Below, piece after piece: positions 16,381 to 25,365 of a stretch of DNA of 64,000 nucleotides. The translations under genes were made by a program, and so were the position numbers. The notes beneath the pieces were generated by a model. It ran no database searches. It saw only the letters and a list, made by a program, of their open reading frames with translations, and was not told where the DNA came from. The DNA lies in NCBI GenBank assembly GCA_002338525.1, contig DDIM01000001.1, positions 254,501-318,500 of the forward strand, read 5' to 3'. The first letter of the stretch is position 1, and each line of letters starts with the position of its first letter. This DNA comes from Micavibrio sp. UBA1850 (GTDB lineage: Bacteria > Pseudomonadota > Alphaproteobacteria > Micavibrionales > Micavibrionaceae).

Positions 16381-18326
16381 GAACGATCCCTTTCGTGACT
16401 TCGGGGCAGGCCACCATTTGGTTTAAATGCATTTGACGCAGGATCGCGTTTTTGCGCCTCCCACAAAATATCTCTGGCCACAGGCGCCGCAGCACTTGAC
16501 CCACTGCCTCCATGTTCGACAACCACTGAACATGCATAGCGCGGATTATCAAGTGGCGCATAACCAACAAAAAGAGCATGGTGTCTGTGTTGCCAATCAA
16601 TATCTTCCTGCTTTACTTCATCATCACGTTCTTGCTTGGAAATACGTCGCACCTGTGCCGTTCCCGTCTTTCCGCCCATTTGCATGCCCTCTTCTGGAAT
16701 ACGCGATCCGCGTGCAGTTCCTTGATCGCCAACAATGACGCGGTCCATTCCCCGCTTAATCAGTTTAAGATGATAATCATCAAGCCCTATTGATGGCCAT
16801 TTTTCGTTATATTGAGGCAAATTATCAACATAGCCCGTAACCCACGGCTTAACAGCACGCCCCCCATTTACAAGACGCGCCACCATAGTGACCAATTGTA
16901 GCGGTGTCGCTTGTACTGCGCCTTGTCCAATTGAGGCAACAACAGTCTCACCCGGTTGCCACTTTTCACCTAATCGCGCGCGCTTCCACTTCTCCGTGGG
17001 CATCAGCCCTGAACGCTCGCCTTGAATATCAAAACCAAGCTTGTCTCCCAAGCCTAATTGCTTTGCCGTCTCAGCAATTTTGTCGATCCCCATCTCCAAG
17101 GCCGTTTTGTAAAAGTACACGTCACACGACTCTGCAAGTGCATTTGTTAAATTCATCGTGCCGTGCCCCCATCGCTTCCAGCAATGGAACCGATCACGCC
17201 CCAGCGTAAAGTGCCCCGGGCATTTAACAAGCGTTCCGGTCGTAATGGCGCCGCTTTGCAAACCTGCCAACGCCGTTACCATTTTGAAAGTCGAGCCCGG
17301 CGGATATTGACCATCTATAGGCTTGTTGTTCAAGGGATGTGCAATGTTACCCAACAGCTCGTTCCATGCTTGGTGACTAATACCATTTACAAAACTATTT
17401 GGATCAAACGAAGGATGTGATGCCATCGCATATACCGCACCCGTATGAACGTCCATGACAATGGCCGATGCACTGCGGTGTTTTGCCAATCGCTCTTGTA
17501 CGAATGATTGTAACTCCGCATCAATAGAAAGCGTGAGGTCAGACCCTGATTTTGCCTTATTAACGGTAAGATCACGAACCTCGCGCCCTGTCGCATTCAC
17601 TTCGACCTCACGTTGCCCGGGGCCTCCTTGCAAAGTTTCATCATAGGCTTTTTCGAACCCTGTCTTTCCAACTTTAAATCCTGGCAATAACTCAACGGGA
17701 TTGCCGGTTAAATCTTTTTGACTTGGTGTGCCAACATACCCAACCATATGGGCCGTCGCATCCAAGAACGGATAGTAGCGCACATTTGCAACGTCAACAT
17801 AAATACCCGCCAAATGAGGACGATTAACTTCGATTTTTGACACCTCTTCCCATGACAAGTTACGTCGAATTTCTATGGGCACAAAACGCGCCGTTTTTTT
17901 GGCTTGCGTTATGACTTTTTTGATATCACTGTCTTTAACATCAATCAGGCTTTGTAAATGCGTCAACGCCATTTGCATGTCATCGACCTTTTCTGGGATT
18001 ATCACAGCACGATAATCACGAATATTGATCGCCAGCGGCACACCATATCGATCAACAATCTGCCCACGGTCTGGGGCAATCATTAAAACGTTCACACGGT
18101 TATTTTCAGACAGATTTAGATATTTCTCCCCCTGCGCTACCTGCAACCAAGCAAGCCGCGCGCCTAGGATAGAAAATATAGCCCCCTGTCCCAACCCGAC
18201 AACAAATGCACGGCGGCTAAACATTTGTAGACGAAAATTTTCTTGATTGGCTGTGGATTTACGAGACTTTTCAAGCCCTTTTCGTTTCCACAAGCGTTTG
18301 CGTTTTGACTTTCCTATTTCTATCAT
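16377..18326 (-). CDS. mrdA: Penicillin-binding protein 2 (peptidoglycan DD-transpeptidase)
   Basis: The transpeptidase of lateral wall synthesis, anchored by one N-terminal membrane segment after a very basic 25-residue tail. At 649 residues it is normal length. The penicillin-binding motifs are all present: STFK with Ser345, SCD at 400-402 and KTGTAQ from Lys553. DRGQIVDRYG at 86-95 begins the dimerisation domain. It begins within the mreD stop (TAATG) and ends by ATGA overlap with rodA. A tail of about 30 residues after the catalytic domain is polar. Confidence 0.97.
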   Translation of the reverse strand: MIEIGKSKRKRLWKRKGLEKSRKSTANQENFRLQMFSRRAFVVGLGQGAIFSILGARLAWLQVAQGEKYLNLSENNRVNVLMIAPDRGQIVDRYGVPLAINIRDYRAVIIPEKVDDMQMALTHLQSLIDVKDSDIKKVITQAKKTARFVPIEIRRNLSWEEVSKIEVNRPHLAGIYVDVANVRYYPFLDATAHMVGYVGTPSQKDLTGNPVELLPGFKVGKTGFEKAYDETLQGGPGQREVEVNATGREVRDLTVNKAKSGSDLTLSIDAELQSFVQERLAKHRSASAIVMDVHTGAVYAMASHPSFDPNSFVNGISHQAWNELLGNIAHPLNNKPIDGQYPPGSTFKMVTALAGLQSGAITTGTLVKCPGHFTLGRDRFHCWKRWGHGTMNLTNALAESCDVYFYKTALEMGIDKIAETAKQLGLGDKLGFDIQGERSGLMPTEKWKRARLGEKWQPGETVVASIGQGAVQATPLQLVTMVARLVNGGRAVKPWVTGYVDNLPQYNEKWPSIGLDDYHLKLIKRGMDRVIVGDQGTARGSRIPEEGMQMGGKTGTAQVRRISKQERDDEVKQEDIDWQHRHHALFVGYAPLDNPRYACSVVVEHGGSGSSAAAPVARDILWEAQKRDPASNAFKPNGGLPRSHERDRS

Positions 18327-18859
18327 TACGCAATCCCCTCCGTCACATCAGATAGGAGCCGCCTCACAAGAATTAAGCCTCCCCATAAAACGGGGAATAA
18401 TATTGTTCCATATACAAACTGGTATATGACGGGTGTCACCTCAAATACGAACCGTGAATACAAACCAAACCCAAGCCACGTTAGAAACAAAGATATCGCC
18501 CAGTACGCACTAAAAAAGCCCCAGATCACATAAAATGGTTGCGCTAATACAAACCGTGACTGCCAGCGCCCTATAAAAGCGGTGAAGAAATAAATGCCTG
18601 AAAACAAGCCCAATGGCGCATATGAAAAAACATCCGTCATCAGACCCAAAATAAACGCAAGGCTGTATGGTGTCACCAACGGGAACCGCACGGCGCATAT
18701 AAACAATATTAGCGGCACAAAGCTAAAATGATGGGGGCTCCACAAAATAGGCACGTTCATCACATCAATAACAAAAGCAATGAAAAGCACGACATAAAGG
18801 AATGTCGAAATTTTCCATCCATGGTAACGGTTATCAATGAGTGTATCTGTGTTAAACAT
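18326..18859 (-). CDS. mreD: Rod shape-determining protein MreD
   Basis: A 177-residue membrane protein with about five transmembrane segments and little sequence conservation. The pattern FVPLILFICAVRFPL followed by a segment with GLMTDVFSYAPLG matches the family (the conserved D-x-x-x-x-x-P-L-G element). It links MreC to the cytoplasmic MreB filaments and PBP2/RodA. It lies 5 bases after mreC and its stop shares one base with the mrdA start. Confidence 0.93.
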   Translation of the reverse strand: MFNTDTLIDNRYHGWKISTFLYVVLFIAFVIDVMNVPILWSPHHFSFVPLILFICAVRFPLVTPYSLAFILGLMTDVFSYAPLGLFSGIYFFTAFIGRWQSRFVLAQPFYVIWGFFSAYWAISLFLTWLGFGLYSRFVFEVTPVIYQFVYGTILFPVLWGGLILVRRLLSDVTEGIA

Positions 18860-18864
18860 TCGTT

Positions 18865-19710
18865 TTATTCAACCGTTTTCAAAATACGAACAAAATGTGA
18901 TGTGCTGGGTTTTGCTGCTAAAGACACAAAAATACCATCACCATCAATCGAGTAAATTCCCCCAATAGGAAGCCCCATAGGAAACACCCCGCCATCGCCT
19001 GAGGTGACAATTTTCATGTTTTTTTCAAGCGTGACCGTCTCTGGTATATACTCTAGCTGAGGCATATCATAATTTCGCCCAACCATGACGGAGCGCTGAC
19101 TTGTGCCCTCAACCATAACAGGCACGCGAGAGTTAATATCACTTAAAAGCAAAACCCTCGATATAGCATCTTGCACATCAACAATTCTGCCAATTAGTCC
19201 GCTTTGCGAAATCACAGCCTGGCCCACTTCAACATCATCATCACGCCCTGCATCCAACAAAACGCTTTGCACATATGGGCTGGAAGGGTCAACCAATATG
19301 CGCGCCGTGATAAATGTGTGATCTGATAGTGAACGAACATTTAGAAGCGATTTTAAAGACTGGTTTTCCGCCATCAAAAGTTGTGACGTTTGATACCACG
19401 CCATCAAACGGTCATTTTCTTCTTTCAAGAGCTTATAATCAGCTTGCAGCTTTTGATAACTTGTAACGTTCCCCGCAATAGATCCAACAACGACAAAAGG
19501 TTTCGACACTGTCTTTAATACAGGAGAAAACATAGACCACATCGTAATGCGCGTCTGATTGGCTGTTTGAAGATGCAATAAAGATAGAAACAACAATAGG
19601 ATAGATATGCCACCATATAGCAAAATCGGGCGTTCAAAAATAATTTGTAACGACCCTAAAAAAGACGAGTTTCGACGTCCCCGTAATTTAGATTTTTTTG
19701 ACCTTGGCAT
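18865..19710 (-). CDS. mreC: Rod shape-determining protein MreC
   Basis: A bitopic inner-membrane protein whose periplasmic part scaffolds the elongasome and activates PBP2. It has a basic N-terminus (PRSKKSKLRGRR), one membrane segment (ILLYGGISILLLFLSLLHL), a coiled coil (LQADYKLLKEENDRLMAW), and the beta domain with GLIGRIVDVQDAISRVLLL and the VTSGDGGVFPMGLPIG signature. The frame continues to a TTG at 19746, but the ATG at 19710 gives the usual short basic start; neither has a strong Shine-Dalgarno sequence, so the start is uncertain by 12 codons. Confidence 0.94.
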   Translation of the reverse strand: MPRSKKSKLRGRRNSSFLGSLQIIFERPILLYGGISILLLFLSLLHLQTANQTRITMWSMFSPVLKTVSKPFVVVGSIAGNVTSYQKLQADYKLLKEENDRLMAWYQTSQLLMAENQSLKSLLNVRSLSDHTFITARILVDPSSPYVQSVLLDAGRDDDVEVGQAVISQSGLIGRIVDVQDAISRVLLLSDINSRVPVMVEGTSQRSVMVGRNYDMPQLEYIPETVTLEKNMKIVTSGDGGVFPMGLPIGGIYSIDGDGIFVSLAAKPSTSHFVRILKTVE

Positions 19711-19793
19711 GAATATGACTTTATAGCCTCGCGCCAATAACTTCAAATATGTTTTGAAAGTTTTCCTAGTTTAGGAGTCTATTATAAAAATGC

Positions 19794-20834
19794 CTAATAT
19801 GTACCAATGAGAACATTTTTAAGCGTTTTCATTTCTTCCAACGCATGCCCCGTTCCAAGCGCAACACATGAAAGAGGATCATCAGCAATTGTCACAGGTA
19901 AACCTGTCGCATGACGAAGAACAAGATCAAGGTTTGAAAGCAACGCCCCACCGCCTGTCATAACGATACCTTTGTCAACGATATCAGAGGCAAGCTCGGG
20001 CGGCGTATGTTCAAGCGCCACTTTAACCGCCTCAATAATTTGCCCCACACATTCAGACAAGCTTTCAGCCACCTGACGTTCCGTCACAATAATTTCTTTA
20101 GGCACACCGTTCATAAGGTCGCGCCCCTTAATCTCAAGGTAGCGCCCCTCCCCATCACCTGGTGGGCAAGCAGATCCAATATCTTTTTTAATGCGCTCGG
20201 CTGTTGTTTCACCAACCAACAAGTTATGGACACGGCGAATATAGGCAATGATCGCTTCGTCCATTTTATCGCCACCAACGCGAGCAGATTTTGCATACAC
20301 AATTCCACCCAGTGAAATCACAGCAACTTCTGTCGTTCCTCCACCAATATCGACAATCATCGAACCAGAAGGCTCTGTGACAGGTAGGCCCGCGCCAATA
20401 GCAGCCGCCATGGGCTCTTCAATCAAATACACTTCACTTGCCCCTGCACTCTCAGCAGATTCAACAATTGCGCGTTGCTCCACAGCCGTAGAGCCAGAAG
20501 GCACACAAATCACCATTTTAGGGCTTACGAATGAACGACGGTTATGCACCTTGCGAATAAAATGCTTAATCATCGCCTCAGTCACTTCAAAGTCAGCAAT
20601 CACACCATCGCGCAGCGGACGAATCGCTACAATATTTCCAGGTGTTCGGCCCAGCATTTGTTTGGCTTCGTTTCCAACTGCCAAAACCTGCTTTTTTCCG
20701 CCCGCAACAGAAATCGCCACCACTGATGGCTCGTTCAGCACAACACCACTATCGCGGACATATACCAACGTATTGGCCGTCCCCAAATCAATGGCCATAT
20801 CGGCCGACATAAAGTTAAGAAGCTTGGATAACAT
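19794..20834 (-). CDS. mreB: Rod shape-determining actin-like protein MreB
   Basis: The cytoplasmic actin homologue that guides lateral wall synthesis. The 346 residues contain the actin-fold phosphate loops: DLGTANTLVYV near the start, IVDIGGGTTEVAVISLGG in the middle and MTGGGALLSNLD near the end. ATP binding and membrane association are family properties. It heads the mreB-mreC-mreD-mrdA-rodA unit, 83 bases ahead of mreC. The 183 bases upstream include the rpmJ terminator; I could not pick a clear promoter there. Confidence 0.98.
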   Translation of the reverse strand: MLSKLLNFMSADMAIDLGTANTLVYVRDSGVVLNEPSVVAISVAGGKKQVLAVGNEAKQMLGRTPGNIVAIRPLRDGVIADFEVTEAMIKHFIRKVHNRRSFVSPKMVICVPSGSTAVEQRAIVESAESAGASEVYLIEEPMAAAIGAGLPVTEPSGSMIVDIGGGTTEVAVISLGGIVYAKSARVGGDKMDEAIIAYIRRVHNLLVGETTAERIKKDIGSACPPGDGEGRYLEIKGRDLMNGVPKEIIVTERQVAESLSECVGQIIEAVKVALEHTPPELASDIVDKGIVMTGGGALLSNLDLVLRHATGLPVTIADDPLSCVALGTGHALEEMKTLKNVLIGTY

Positions 20835-20938
20835 GTTCGATCTATCTTGAATCTTTTAAAATCAATAAGTGAAAGCACCCTACACGTTGGCGCCAATAAG
20901 TTTTAGAGCAAATGCACCTCTTTGCACATATTATTCAC

Positions 20939-20965
20939 AAAAAAAACCTTTCAAAAATTGAAAGG
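20939..20965 (-). terminator. Intrinsic terminator of rpmJ
   Basis: A perfect 8-bp stem CCTTTCAA / TTGAAAGG with a 3-base loop, followed on the minus strand by eight T residues. It lies 53 bases beyond the rpmJ stop and separates rpmJ from mreB. Confidence 0.85.
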
Positions 20966-21017
20966 CTTCTTTTAGGAGGCATTACGCCTCAAATAAATAC
21001 AGCTTATCCGCCAGAAA

Positions 21018-21143
21018 TTATCCTTGGCGAGCTTTAAAGCGCTTGTTGATTTTGTTAATCACATATACGCGTCCACGACGACGAATAACACGACAGTTAC
21101 GGTCACGTGATTTCAATGTTTTTAATGAGTTTGCTACTTTCAT
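21018..21143 (-). CDS. rpmJ: 50S ribosomal protein L36, cysteine-poor type
   Basis: A 41-residue ribosomal protein of the large subunit, too short for most gene lists. It begins MKVANSLKTLK and ends with the characteristic RRRGRVYVINK and RFKARQG. Only one cysteine remains, so the zinc ribbon of the classic L36 is absent; this is the longer, zinc-independent form usual in alphaproteobacteria. AGAGAG lies upstream of the ATG. It stands alone with its own promoter (21222-21251) and terminator rather than in the spc operon, where E. coli keeps rpmJ. Confidence 0.95.
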   Translation of the reverse strand: MKVANSLKTLKSRDRNCRVIRRRGRVYVINKINKRFKARQG

Positions 21144-21221
21144 GAGTCTATCTCTCTTTCAAACTTTTATTCCAAATGGCCTTTTATATATAAAAAGCAA
21201 GTATTCTATAATCAGAGCTAG

Positions 21222-21251
21222 GGTATAATGGGTCATAGCCCCTCTTGTCAA
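21222..21251 (-). promoter_or_regulatory. Sigma70-type promoter of rpmJ
   Basis: On the minus strand a perfect TTGACA (21246-21251) and TATACC (21222-21227) are separated by 18 bases. The predicted start is near 21215, giving a leader of about 70 bases before rpmJ. Confidence 0.65.
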
Positions 21252-21364
21252 GACATAAAAACCATTTTTCTCTTTTCCCACAATTAAAGAAAGTGATAAG
21301 ATGGTATCTATACCTTATACATTCGGTAAAATATTCATTCTTAACAAGAAAAACCTAACAAAAC

Positions 21365-22162
21365 ATGTCAGACAACATTACCGCTGCAGACTTTAAACAA
21401 GCCCTCGAGCAAAAGCAACTCTCGTTAAATTTCCAACCTATCATAAATATGAAGGATCGGGTTATTTCAGGGTTTGAAGCACTGATGCGTTGGACGCACC
21501 CTGAACATGGATTTATATCACCGGGCGTTTTCATTCCCATCGCAGAGGAAAGTGGCCTGATCATCGAGGCCAGCGAATGGTGTTTGGCCGAGGCATGCAT
21601 AACATTGCGACGCATTGAAAGCCGTATCGGTAAAGACCGCTCGCTCACCATGAGCGTTAACTTCACAAGCCGCGACTTTGCCGAAGAAGAGTTTTTAGGC
21701 ATGCTTTATAATATTATAAGCAAAACAGACATTGACCCTTCACAAATTCAACTTGAGGTTACAGAGCAGCTCCTTCAAGAACAACCCACAAAAGCAAAAC
21801 AAACATTGGAACTGTGCCGTAGTGCCGGCTTGAAAATTGCGCTTGATAACTTTGCAAACACAGGAAGCCTGCAACACCTTTCAAGCTTTCCTATCGACTG
21901 CCTCAAGATTGACCGCAAACACACAAGTAAAATGATGGAAGAACAAGAAAGTCGTAATTTTATCGACAATGTCATAAAATTTGGAAACGAAAATAACATC
22001 TCTGTTGTGGCAGAGGGGGTCGAGACAGCAGAAGAGGTCGATCACCTCCTCGATCATGGTGCATCATATGGCCAAGGGTACTTCTTCTTAAAACCGATGA
22101 CAGAACGTGGCCTAAACGAAGCCATTAATGATTGGAAAATGCCCGGCACTCAGCCCGAGTGA
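21365..22162 (+). CDS. EAL domain protein with a degenerate catalytic loop
   Basis: A 265-residue stand-alone EAL domain, the fold of cyclic-di-GMP phosphodiesterases. Seen in order: FEALMRW (EAL 38-40), Asn99 in VNFTSRD, EVTE 131-134, KID 181-183, EGVE 217-220 and QGY 237-239. The loop that should read DDFGTGYSSL is LDNFANTGSL: Asp161 stays, but the second metal-binding Asp is Asn162 and the GTGYS turn is gone. Activity may be reduced or lost, leaving a ligand-binding or protein-docking role. There is no sensor domain, signal peptide or membrane segment. It stands as a single gene between rpmJ and the transhydrogenase operon. Confidence 0.88.
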   Translation: MSDNITAADFKQALEQKQLSLNFQPIINMKDRVISGFEALMRWTHPEHGFISPGVFIPIAEESGLIIEASEWCLAEACITLRRIESRIGKDRSLTMSVNFTSRDFAEEEFLGMLYNIISKTDIDPSQIQLEVTEQLLQEQPTKAKQTLELCRSAGLKIALDNFANTGSLQHLSSFPIDCLKIDRKHTSKMMEEQESRNFIDNVIKFGNENNISVVAEGVETAEEVDHLLDHGASYGQGYFFLKPMTERGLNEAINDWKMPGTQPE

Positions 22163-22285
22163 CACCGCCTTCGATCAACTCACAACATATAGTCATCAAT
22201 TTTTGATCTTTACTTTTCAAATTTCGAAATATCTGCATATTGGTTTTAATCAAAAAAATTATATGAATTAGATTTCGAGGATTTC

Positions 22286-23593
22286 ATGTCTTTAACCATT
22301 GGAATATTAAAAGAAACTGCCGAGAGCGAAAAACGCGTCGCGGCATCTCCTGACACAGTCAAAAAATACATAGCACTTGGTGCTGATGTGATTATTGAAA
22401 AAAATGCAGGGGTCACGGCTGATATACTTGATAAAGACTATACCGATGCCGGCGCAAAGCTTGCTAGCGCAACAGACATCGCCAAAAAATCAGATATACT
22501 TCTTTGCGTTCAAACACCAAAAGACAGTGTTATCTCCGCTCTGAAAAATAAAGCGCTTCTCATTGGGGGTCTTGCACCACATGATAACAAGGCGGCAATT
22601 GCGAAATGGGCAAAGGCTGATATTACAGCCTGCGCAATGGAGCTTATGCCCCGCATCACACGTGCACAATCAATGGACATACTGTCCTCTCAGTCAAATT
22701 TGGCTGGCTACAAGTCGGTTTTAGACGCCTCAAATCATTTTGCGCGCGCCTTCCCTATGATGATGACCGCAGCAGGTACAGTTGCTCCTGCAAAAGTGTT
22801 CGTTATGGGGGCTGGTGTTGCCGGCCTGCAAGCCATCGCCACAGCAAAACGTCTTGGCGCCATCGTATCAGCGACTGATGTTCGCCCTGCATCAAAAGAG
22901 CAAGTCGAGTCACTTGGCGGTACATTTGTAGCCGTCGAAGATGAGGAGTTTAAACAAGCTGAAACAGATGGTGGCTACGCAAAGGCTATGTCTGCTGACT
23001 ACCAAAAAAAGCAAGAAACCCTTGTTGCACAACATATTGCAAAACAAGACATCGTCATCACAACAGCCCTCATCCCGGGGCGTGACGCACCAACGCTCAT
23101 CACTGAGGCTATGGTAAAAACAATGAAAGCAGGATCAGTGATCGTTGACCTTGCCGTAGAACGTGGCGGAAACTGCACACTATCAGAGGCAGGAAAAGTG
23201 GTTGAAAAACATGGCGTAACGATTGTGGGTCACAAAAATGTCCCAAGCCGTATCGCCGCAGACGCATCACTGCTATTTGCTAAAAACTTGCTTACATTTG
23301 TAACAACACTTGTTAACAAAGACACAAACACCATAGACATTAACTGGGATGATGAAATCATCCAAGGCGTTGCCCTTACAAAAGATGGTGAGATCATTCA
23401 CCCACAATTTAAAGGTGATGCCCCAACGAAAGTGGCAACAAAAACAGCAGTAAAAGCAGCAAAAAAAACAGCTGCCAAGAAAACGCCAGCGAAAAAAGCA
23501 CCCGCTAAAAAGCCAGCAACAAAAACTGCAACAAAAACTGCAACCAAGACATCTACCAAGACAACAACTACAGCGAAGAAAGCAAAATCATGA
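22286..23593 (+). CDS. pntAA: NAD(P) transhydrogenase subunit alpha part 1, with a Lys/Ala/Thr-rich tail
   Basis: The NAD(H)-binding domain I subunit of the proton-translocating transhydrogenase, which makes NADPH from NADH at the cytoplasmic membrane. The alanine dehydrogenase-like core is complete: KRVAASPDTV, RAQSMDILSSQSN, the Rossmann loop VMGAGVAGLQA and ITTALIPGRDAP. The core ends near residue 380. Residues 381-435 then form a low-complexity tail with 18 lysines (units such as KKTAAKKTPAKKAPAKK), resembling a histone H1 tail, which the family normally lacks. GAGGATTTC precedes the ATG. The stop overlaps pntAB by 4 bases. Confidence 0.96.
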   Translation: MSLTIGILKETAESEKRVAASPDTVKKYIALGADVIIEKNAGVTADILDKDYTDAGAKLASATDIAKKSDILLCVQTPKDSVISALKNKALLIGGLAPHDNKAAIAKWAKADITACAMELMPRITRAQSMDILSSQSNLAGYKSVLDASNHFARAFPMMMTAAGTVAPAKVFVMGAGVAGLQAIATAKRLGAIVSATDVRPASKEQVESLGGTFVAVEDEEFKQAETDGGYAKAMSADYQKKQETLVAQHIAKQDIVITTALIPGRDAPTLITEAMVKTMKAGSVIVDLAVERGGNCTLSEAGKVVEKHGVTIVGHKNVPSRIAADASLLFAKNLLTFVTTLVNKDTNTIDINWDDEIIQGVALTKDGEIIHPQFKGDAPTKVATKTAVKAAKKTAAKKTPAKKAPAKKPATKTATKTATKTSTKTTTTAKKAKS

Positions 23594-23973
23594 CCGATAA
23601 TGCGCCCCTCTCAGAACAATTAAAATCTTTGGCTGACCGCGCCGCAGATTTAGAAACAATTTCACAACTCTCAAGCACAGGTGACCCACATGGATTTTTC
23701 ATTATGGGCCTCACCGTCTTCGTCCTTGCGTGTTTTGTTGGATACTATGTCGTGTGGCGTGTAACGCCTGCCCTTCATTCTCCATTAATGGGCGTCACAA
23801 ACGCAATTTCGTCCGTCATTATTGTTGGTGCTGTTATTGCCGCAGGCCCTTTAGAGGGCGACATAACATCAAAACTATTTGGTTTTGTTGCTATTGTTTT
23901 GGCCTCAATCAACATATTTGGTGGCTTCATCATTACAAAACGCATGCTCCACATGTTTAAGAAAAAAGGATAA
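23590..23973 (+). CDS. pntAB: NAD(P) transhydrogenase subunit alpha part 2
   Basis: The small membrane subunit (part of domain II) of the split, three-subunit transhydrogenase known from Rhodospirillum and other alphaproteobacteria. At 127 residues it has three to four membrane segments, with the conserved WRVTPALHSPLMGVTNAISS motif that lines the proton path. It is joined to pntAA by a 4-base overlap and followed by pntB after 6 bases. Confidence 0.96.
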   Translation: MTDNAPLSEQLKSLADRAADLETISQLSSTGDPHGFFIMGLTVFVLACFVGYYVVWRVTPALHSPLMGVTNAISSVIIVGAVIAAGPLEGDITSKLFGFVAIVLASINIFGGFIITKRMLHMFKKKG

Positions 23974-23979
23974 TTACCC

Positions 23980-25365
23980 ATGACATCTTTCACAGGCTTC
24001 GCCTACCTCATTGCCTCTATCTGTTTTATCATGGCTCTGCGTGGATTATCCCACCCGGAAAGCGCTCAAAAGGGCGTTAATTTTGGGATTGCGGGAATGC
24101 TATTGGCCGTAATCACCACATTGATGATGCCGAATGTTTCGTCATATTTCACAATTTTTTGCGGGATTGCCGCAGGGGGATTGATTGGAGGCATGATTGC
24201 CAAACGCATTGAAATGACGGCACTACCTGAACTTATGGCCGCCTTCCACTCTCTTGTTGGTTTGGCCGCCGTATTTGTGGCAAGCGCCGCGTTCCTAAAT
24301 CCAGATGCATATGGTATTGCCAATGATGGCGTTGTTGGCGCAGGAAGCCTCCTTGAAATGGCTTTAGGTGTGGCCATCGGGGCAATCACCTTCACAGGGT
24401 CAATCATTGCATGGGGTAAGCTTCAAGGGAAAATCTCAGGCAAGCCACTAACATTCAAAGGCCAACATGCACTTAACGCAATCCTTGGTTTGGCGATGCT
24501 GGTAATGATCATCTTGTTTTGTACAACGCAAGCGGCCTTCTTCTTCTGGGCCATCATCATAATTGCGCTCATGCTTGGTGTTTTGTTAATCATGCCCATT
24601 GGTGGCGCTGATATGCCCGTGATTGTCTCTATGCTTAACTCATACTCTGGATGGGCCGCAGCCGGCATTGGTTTCACACTGCAAAACAATCTTTTGATCG
24701 TAACGGGCGCGCTAGTTGGTGCCTCAGGTGCAATCCTTTCCTACATCATGTGTAAAGGTATGAACCGCTCATTTTTCAATGTCATCTTAGGTGGCTTTGG
24801 GGGTGACACAGCCGCAGCCGCACAAGATCTAGGCGACAGAAACGCCAAAATCGGCTCTGCAGAAGATGCGGCGTTCATTATGAAGTCAGCCTCAAAGGTT
24901 ATTATTGTACCAGGATACGGTATGGCCGTGGCCCAAGCCCAACATGTATTGCGCGAAATGGGCGACATTCTTAAAAAAGAAGGCGTCGATGTAAAATATG
25001 CCATTCACCCTGTGGCAGGTCGTATGCCGGGTCACATGAATGTGTTGTTGGCTGAGGCAAACGTGCCTTATGACGAAGTGTTCGAACAAGAAGACATTAA
25101 CCGTGACTTCTCACAAGCAGATGTTGCCTATGTCATTGGTGCGAACGATATTACGAATCCAGCGGCTAAAAACGATCCTAGCTCACCAATTTACGGCATG
25201 CCGGTGCTTGACGTTGAAAACGCAAAAACTGTGCTGTTCGTAAAACGCTCTCTCGGATCAGGCTATGCAGGCATTGATAACCCTCTCTTTTATGAGGACA
25301 ATACATTGATGCTGCTTGGTGATGCGAAGAAGATGACCGAAGACATCCTTAAAGCTCTTGAGTAA
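23980..25365 (+). CDS. pntB: NAD(P) transhydrogenase subunit beta
   Basis: Carries the rest of membrane domain II and the NADP(H)-binding domain III. The 461 residues show eight or nine membrane segments followed by the soluble C-terminus, in which VIIVPGYGMAVAQAQH, HPVAGRMPGHMNVLLAEA and the late VKRSLGSGYAGIDN are family landmarks for NADP binding. The stop shares a base with the following hydrolase start (TAATG). Confidence 0.98.
   Translation: MTSFTGFAYLIASICFIMALRGLSHPESAQKGVNFGIAGMLLAVITTLMMPNVSSYFTIFCGIAAGGLIGGMIAKRIEMTALPELMAAFHSLVGLAAVFVASAAFLNPDAYGIANDGVVGAGSLLEMALGVAIGAITFTGSIIAWGKLQGKISGKPLTFKGQHALNAILGLAMLVMIILFCTTQAAFFFWAIIIIALMLGVLLIMPIGGADMPVIVSMLNSYSGWAAAGIGFTLQNNLLIVTGALVGASGAILSYIMCKGMNRSFFNVILGGFGGDTAAAAQDLGDRNAKIGSAEDAAFIMKSASKVIIVPGYGMAVAQAQHVLREMGDILKKEGVDVKYAIHPVAGRMPGHMNVLLAEANVPYDEVFEQEDINRDFSQADVAYVIGANDITNPAAKNDPSSPIYGMPVLDVENAKTVLFVKRSLGSGYAGIDNPLFYEDNTLMLLGDAKKMTEDILKALE

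Noticed and set aside
20248..20850. A 200-residue open frame antisense to mreB
   Set aside because: It lies wholly inside the strongly recognised mreB gene, has no family match or ribosome-binding site, and follows from codon bias on the opposite strand.
23420..23590. Lys/Ala repeats of pntAA as a CRISPR-like or tandem DNA repeat
   Set aside because: The DNA units are short and irregular, and the frame is open and ends in the ATGA overlap with pntAB; it is a coding low-complexity tail.
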